Assembly (NCBI RefSeq): GCF_001542415.1
Contig: NZ_LNCU01000039.1
Coordinates: 328,525 to 392,524, forward strand
Direction: 5' to 3'
Source of the DNA: Bradyrhizobium macuxiense
GTDB lineage: Bacteria; Pseudomonadota; Alphaproteobacteria; Rhizobiales; Xanthobacteraceae
Length of the DNA: 64,000 nt
The position numbers were made by a program, and so were the translations under genes. The notes beneath the pieces were generated by a model that made no database searches, had not been told where the DNA came from, and worked only from the letters and a program-made list of their open reading frames with translations. Shown here piece after piece: positions 61,479-64,000 of the stretch. Within the stretch, counting starts at the first letter, position 1. Each line of letters starts with the position of its first letter.

Positions 61479-62183
61479 GTGGAAGCCGTGCTTGAGTACT
61501 GGCCCGTGCTTATTCAGGGCCTATGGGTTACAGTTTGGGTGAGCTCGTGCATCATCCTTGGTGCGGCGTTGGGCGCGATCATGCTAGGCGTACTGCGGGT
61601 CTCCAGGACCGGGGTGATACGAGTGCTTTCGATGGTTTTCATCGAGTGCATTCGCGGCCCCTCCGCGTTGGTTCTCCTGTTCTGGGTGTTTTATGCATTG
61701 CCCCTGCTGCCGGGCATGCCGCAGCTCAGCCCTCTCGCGGCGGCGATTCTTGTGCTGGCGCTCGATGGAGCCGTATACGGCGCCGAGATCGTTCGTGCTG
61801 GCATTGAGGCAGTGAATCGTGGACAAGCCGATGCGTGCCACGCGCTTGGACTGAGCAGATTCCAGAGTTTCACGAAGGTGGTGCTACCACAAGCGCTCTC
61901 GCAGATAGTGCCCGCTTTCGGGAGCCTAGCGAGGGGCATGATCAAGTGGACCTCGATTGTGAGCTTCATCGGCGTGCAGGACATACTTTATGTCGCGAAC
62001 AACGTCCGCGCCCAAACCTTCGAGACGACCATCGTCTTTTGCCTTCTTGCGGTCCTTTATTGGATCCTGACCGTTCTTTGTGGCCTCGTCTTCCGCGAGC
62101 TTGAGCAGGTGTTGCCGTTGAACCGCGCATTGCGAGCCGCTAGGGCGCCGAGCGCGTATGCACCTGCAGGAGCCGCCCAATGA
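61479..62183 (+). CDS. Polar amino-acid ABC transporter permease 1 (EhuC-like)
   Basis: A 234-residue HisM-type permease with about five helices: VLIQGLWVTVWVSSCIILGA, IRVLSMVFIECIRGPSALVL, PLAAAILVLALDGAVYGAEI and IVFCLLAVLYWILTVLCGLV. The cytoplasmic EAA loop reads EIVRAGIEAVNRGQADACHA, LGLSRFQSFTKVVLPQAL, the contact for the ATPase. The start is GTG 61479 with AGGAG nine bases upstream; longer in-frame options overlap the binding-protein gene. It is followed without gap by the second permease (ATGA overlap). Confidence 0.87.
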   Translation: MEAVLEYWPVLIQGLWVTVWVSSCIILGAALGAIMLGVLRVSRTGVIRVLSMVFIECIRGPSALVLLFWVFYALPLLPGMPQLSPLAAAILVLALDGAVYGAEIVRAGIEAVNRGQADACHALGLSRFQSFTKVVLPQALSQIVPAFGSLARGMIKWTSIVSFIGVQDILYVANNVRAQTFETTIVFCLLAVLYWILTVLCGLVFRELEQVLPLNRALRAARAPSAYAPAGAAQ

Positions 62184-62827
62184 CTTGGGATTGGAGCTAC
62201 GCCGTGGAGATCGTGCCGAACCTTATGGTGGGCGTTTGGTACACCATCCTGGTAACGCTCGCGAGTTCGGCAATTGCGCTGATCGGAGGGCTGCTCCTTG
62301 CGATCCTGGAAATTGCGAGTACTAGGCTAGGGCGGACATTTGTGCGTTTTTGGCTCGAACTCGCCCGAGGCGTACCGATTCTGATACTGCTGTATTTCAC
62401 GTTCTATGTGCTCCCCCAACTGGGAATTACAATTCCCGCGATACCAATCGGCATCGGCGTATTAGGTGTTGTCTACGCCGCGTATTGCTCGGAAGTTTAC
62501 CGAGGCAGTCTGATCACGATTCCAACCGAACTGCGCGATGCATGCGTGGCACTCAACTTGAGCCAGTATGTCACGTGGCAACGCGTCCTCGTTCCGCTCA
62601 TGATCAAACGGGCTGTCCCCGCCTTGCTCAACTACGTGCTCGGCTTATTCCGGGAAACAGCGATGCTTTTTGCGATCGGAGTGCCCGTGCTGATGGGCGA
62701 GGCTCAGGTGGCTGGTAACGAAAGCTTCCGTTTTCTTGAGCCCTTCACGCTTGCCGGCATCATTTATATGGCGATGAATTTGCCGTTCCTCTATCTCCTC
62801 TCCCGATACAAGGACAAGCATGCTTAG
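62180..62827 (+). CDS. Polar amino-acid ABC transporter permease 2 (EhuD-like)
   Basis: A 215-residue HisQ/M-type permease. Hydrophobic helices: LMVGVWYTILVTLASSAIAL, LARGVPILILLYFTFYVLPQ, IPIGIGVLGVVYAAYCSEVY, and FTLAGIIYMAMNLPFLYLLS. The EAA loop is EVYRGSLITIPTELRDACVA, LNLSQYVTWQRVLVPLMI. ATG overlaps the stop of permease 1 and its own stop lies past the start of the ATPase gene (8-base overlap), so the genes are translationally coupled. It forms a heterodimeric channel with permease 1. Confidence 0.88.
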   Translation: MTWDWSYAVEIVPNLMVGVWYTILVTLASSAIALIGGLLLAILEIASTRLGRTFVRFWLELARGVPILILLYFTFYVLPQLGITIPAIPIGIGVLGVVYAAYCSEVYRGSLITIPTELRDACVALNLSQYVTWQRVLVPLMIKRAVPALLNYVLGLFRETAMLFAIGVPVLMGEAQVAGNESFRFLEPFTLAGIIYMAMNLPFLYLLSRYKDKHA

Positions 62828-63671
62828 TGCAGCCGAATTTAGCCACTCGCGACCTTTCGTTCCCGAGGCAGCGACGGAAGCGCATGGAGTCGCTCCCAAA
62901 TCGAAACATGCCAAGTGGGCTATCGAATTCGAAAGGATCTCGAAATTCTTCGGCGCTCATCGTGTGCTGGTCGATCTCGACCTGCAAGTGCAGCCTGGCG
63001 AAAAGGTTACGCTGATCGGCCCCAGCGGTTCGGGAAAGACGACTGTGTTGCGCCTGGCGATGACGCTCGAAAAGCCCACCGGGGGTGACATCCGGATCTT
63101 CGGCGAAAGTATCCTCTTCGATTCTGCCGGCAAACCGCTGTCTACCTCGCAGGAGGCCCGAATCCGTCGTCGGTGCGGCATGGTGTTTCAGCAATTCAAT
63201 CTTTTTCCCCATCTAACCGTGCTGCAGAACTTGGTTCTGGCGCCCACGACCGTGCTGAGGCAGTCAAAGGAGCAGGCTGAGAACACCGCGCTCGAATACC
63301 TTCGAATGGTAGGTCTGGAAGGTAAAGTTCATGCATATCCCGCCCAGCTATCCGGAGGCCAACAGCAACGCATCGCTATCGCGCGGGCGCTTATCTTGAA
63401 ACCTGAGATACTCCTTCTTGACGAAATCACCTCGGCTCTAGACCCGGAGCTTGCCGGAGAGGTGCTCGACGTCGTGCGAGGCGTGGCGCACGAGACGAAG
63501 GTGACCCTGCTGATCGTCACACACGAGATGCGATTTGCGCGCGAGGTTTCTGACCGTATTGCCGTGTTCGACGCTGGCCGTATCATTGAACAAGGTTCGC
63601 CCGACAAAATTTTTAGCTATCCCGAATGCGACCGTACGCGTGCATTCCTGCAGTCAGTCTTGAACCATTGA
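62820..63671 (+). CDS. Polar amino-acid ABC transporter ATPase (EhuA-like)
   Basis: A 283-residue ATPase. Walker A LIGPSGSGKTTVLRL, Q-loop MVFQQFNLFPHLTVLQNL, signature LSGGQQQRIAIARALILKPE, Walker B ILLLDEITSALDPELAGEVL (Ile where Pro is usual in DEPTSALD) and H-loop LLIVTHEMRFAREVSDRI are all present. The first 30 residues are an extension with no similarity; the fold begins at AIEFERISKFFG. It couples ATP hydrolysis to import by the permease pair. The gene order binding protein-permease-permease-ATPase is unlike the ATPase-first order recalled for Sinorhizobium ehuABCD. Confidence 0.93.
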   Translation: MLSAAEFSHSRPFVPEAATEAHGVAPKSKHAKWAIEFERISKFFGAHRVLVDLDLQVQPGEKVTLIGPSGSGKTTVLRLAMTLEKPTGGDIRIFGESILFDSAGKPLSTSQEARIRRRCGMVFQQFNLFPHLTVLQNLVLAPTTVLRQSKEQAENTALEYLRMVGLEGKVHAYPAQLSGGQQQRIAIARALILKPEILLLDEITSALDPELAGEVLDVVRGVAHETKVTLLIVTHEMRFAREVSDRIAVFDAGRIIEQGSPDKIFSYPECDRTRAFLQSVLNH

Positions 63672-63687
63672 AAGGCCAACCATACCG

Positions 63688-64000
63688 ATGCAGATTCTCT
63701 CTGACCTCCTCCAAGCCCGCGCCGAAGACGGCGGCCAGCGTGTGTTCTGTTCGTTCCAAGGACAACGAACGACCTTCGAACAACTACGTAACGGTGTCCA
63801 GGAGATGGCCGGCGCCCTGACGGAAGCTGGAGTGAAGTCTGGCGATCGTGTCGGTCTCATGCTGTCGCCTTCGATTGAGCACATGGAGCTCTTTCTTGCT
63901 ATCGCGTGGATCGGGGCGATCTCGGTCCCGTTCAGCATCCACCTGAAAGCCGCCGGGCTAGAACTCCAGCTTAATAGCGCCAAGCCGCGCCTGCTTATTG
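63688..64000 (+). CDS. AMP-binding acyl-CoA ligase, N-terminal part (cut by window edge)
   Basis: The first 104 residues of an adenylate-forming enzyme: SDLLQARAEDGGQRVFCSFQ, QRTTFEQLRNGVQEMAGALT and GVKSGDRVGLMLSPSIEHME followed by LFLAIAWIGAISVPFSIHLK. This is the typical start of acyl-CoA/aryl-CoA synthetases; the catalytic motifs lie beyond the window. It begins 16 bases after the ATPase stop, with AAAGG 12 bases before ATG, and is probably cotranscribed with the transporter. The imported compound may therefore be a carboxylate activated as CoA ester. Confidence 0.8.
   Translation, partial: MQILSDLLQARAEDGGQRVFCSFQGQRTTFEQLRNGVQEMAGALTEAGVKSGDRVGLMLSPSIEHMELFLAIAWIGAISVPFSIHLKAAGLELQLNSAKPRLLI

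Noticed and set aside
1..64000. nod boxes and CRISPR arrays
   Set aside because: I looked for the ATC-N9-GAT type nod-box repeats with the conserved AATCGATTTTACC-like half and for regularly spaced short direct repeats, and found neither.

Overview
The window looks like accessory (symbiosis-island or symbiotic-plasmid type) DNA of a nodulating alphaproteobacterium, most likely Mesorhizobium or Bradyrhizobium. The grounds are two good matches to tts boxes (binding sites of the rhizobial type III secretion activator TtsI), a giant SKWP-repeat type III effector, alphaproteobacterial porin, amino-acid uptake and catabolic genes, and many decayed insertion sequences (IS30, IS1380, IS21 and IS630 families) with broken genes and long empty stretches between intact operons. 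No tool was run: all calls come from reading the sequence and translations.

Layout. 1-3.1 kb: broken IS30 transposase, an empty stretch, then a tts box followed by a probably frameshifted small effector. 3.1-9.3 kb: thioredoxin with a WCDPC active site, then a second tts box and an 1800-residue effector. The effector combines SKWP repeats, three ordered motifs resembling the eukaryotic/YonO-type RNA-dependent RNA polymerase core (ending in DFDGD), and a C-terminal shikimate kinase domain that keeps its catalytic residues. 9.3-11.8 kb: debris (IS1380 fragment, NYN-domain pseudogene, 5' half of a tRNA-Gly(CCC), PaaK-like ligase). 12.4-14.8 kb: an exported HExxH protein paired with a small membrane protein. 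15.1-24.6 kb: amine/amino-acid utilisation genes (RpiR regulator with a glutamine-synthetase-like ligase, MFS transporter, and an Lrp regulator divergent from an aldehyde dehydrogenase and class III aminotransferase). 25.3-29.8 kb: a three-gene operon with a large membrane patatin. 31-32.5 kb: porin with terminator.

33.3-40.2 kb: an eight-gene minus-strand operon with no NRPS or PKS: two ATP-grasp enzymes, TylF-type methyltransferase, two 2-oxoglutarate/Fe(II) oxygenases, GFA-fold protein, membrane desaturase and heme-oxygenase-like diiron protein. I read it as an undescribed small-molecule or peptide biosynthetic cluster. 42-43.7 kb: DUF262/DUF1524 (GmrSD-like) defence protein. 44.5-50.2 kb: acyl-CoA dehydrogenase, EctB-like aminotransferase, and a truncated IS21 element joined to the 3' part of a broken acyl-CoA synthetase.

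51.4-58.2 kb: lysine-catabolism operon (LysR regulator, HglS, AmaB-type dehydrogenase, aminotransferase, strong terminator) and a glutamate dehydrogenase. 58.5-60.1 kb: LexA-like and IS630 pseudogenes. 60.6-64 kb: polar amino-acid ABC transporter (binding protein, two permeases, ATPase) followed by the start of an AMP-binding acyl-CoA ligase that runs off the window.

The two strongest leads are the effector's polymerase-like core and the eight-gene biosynthetic operon.
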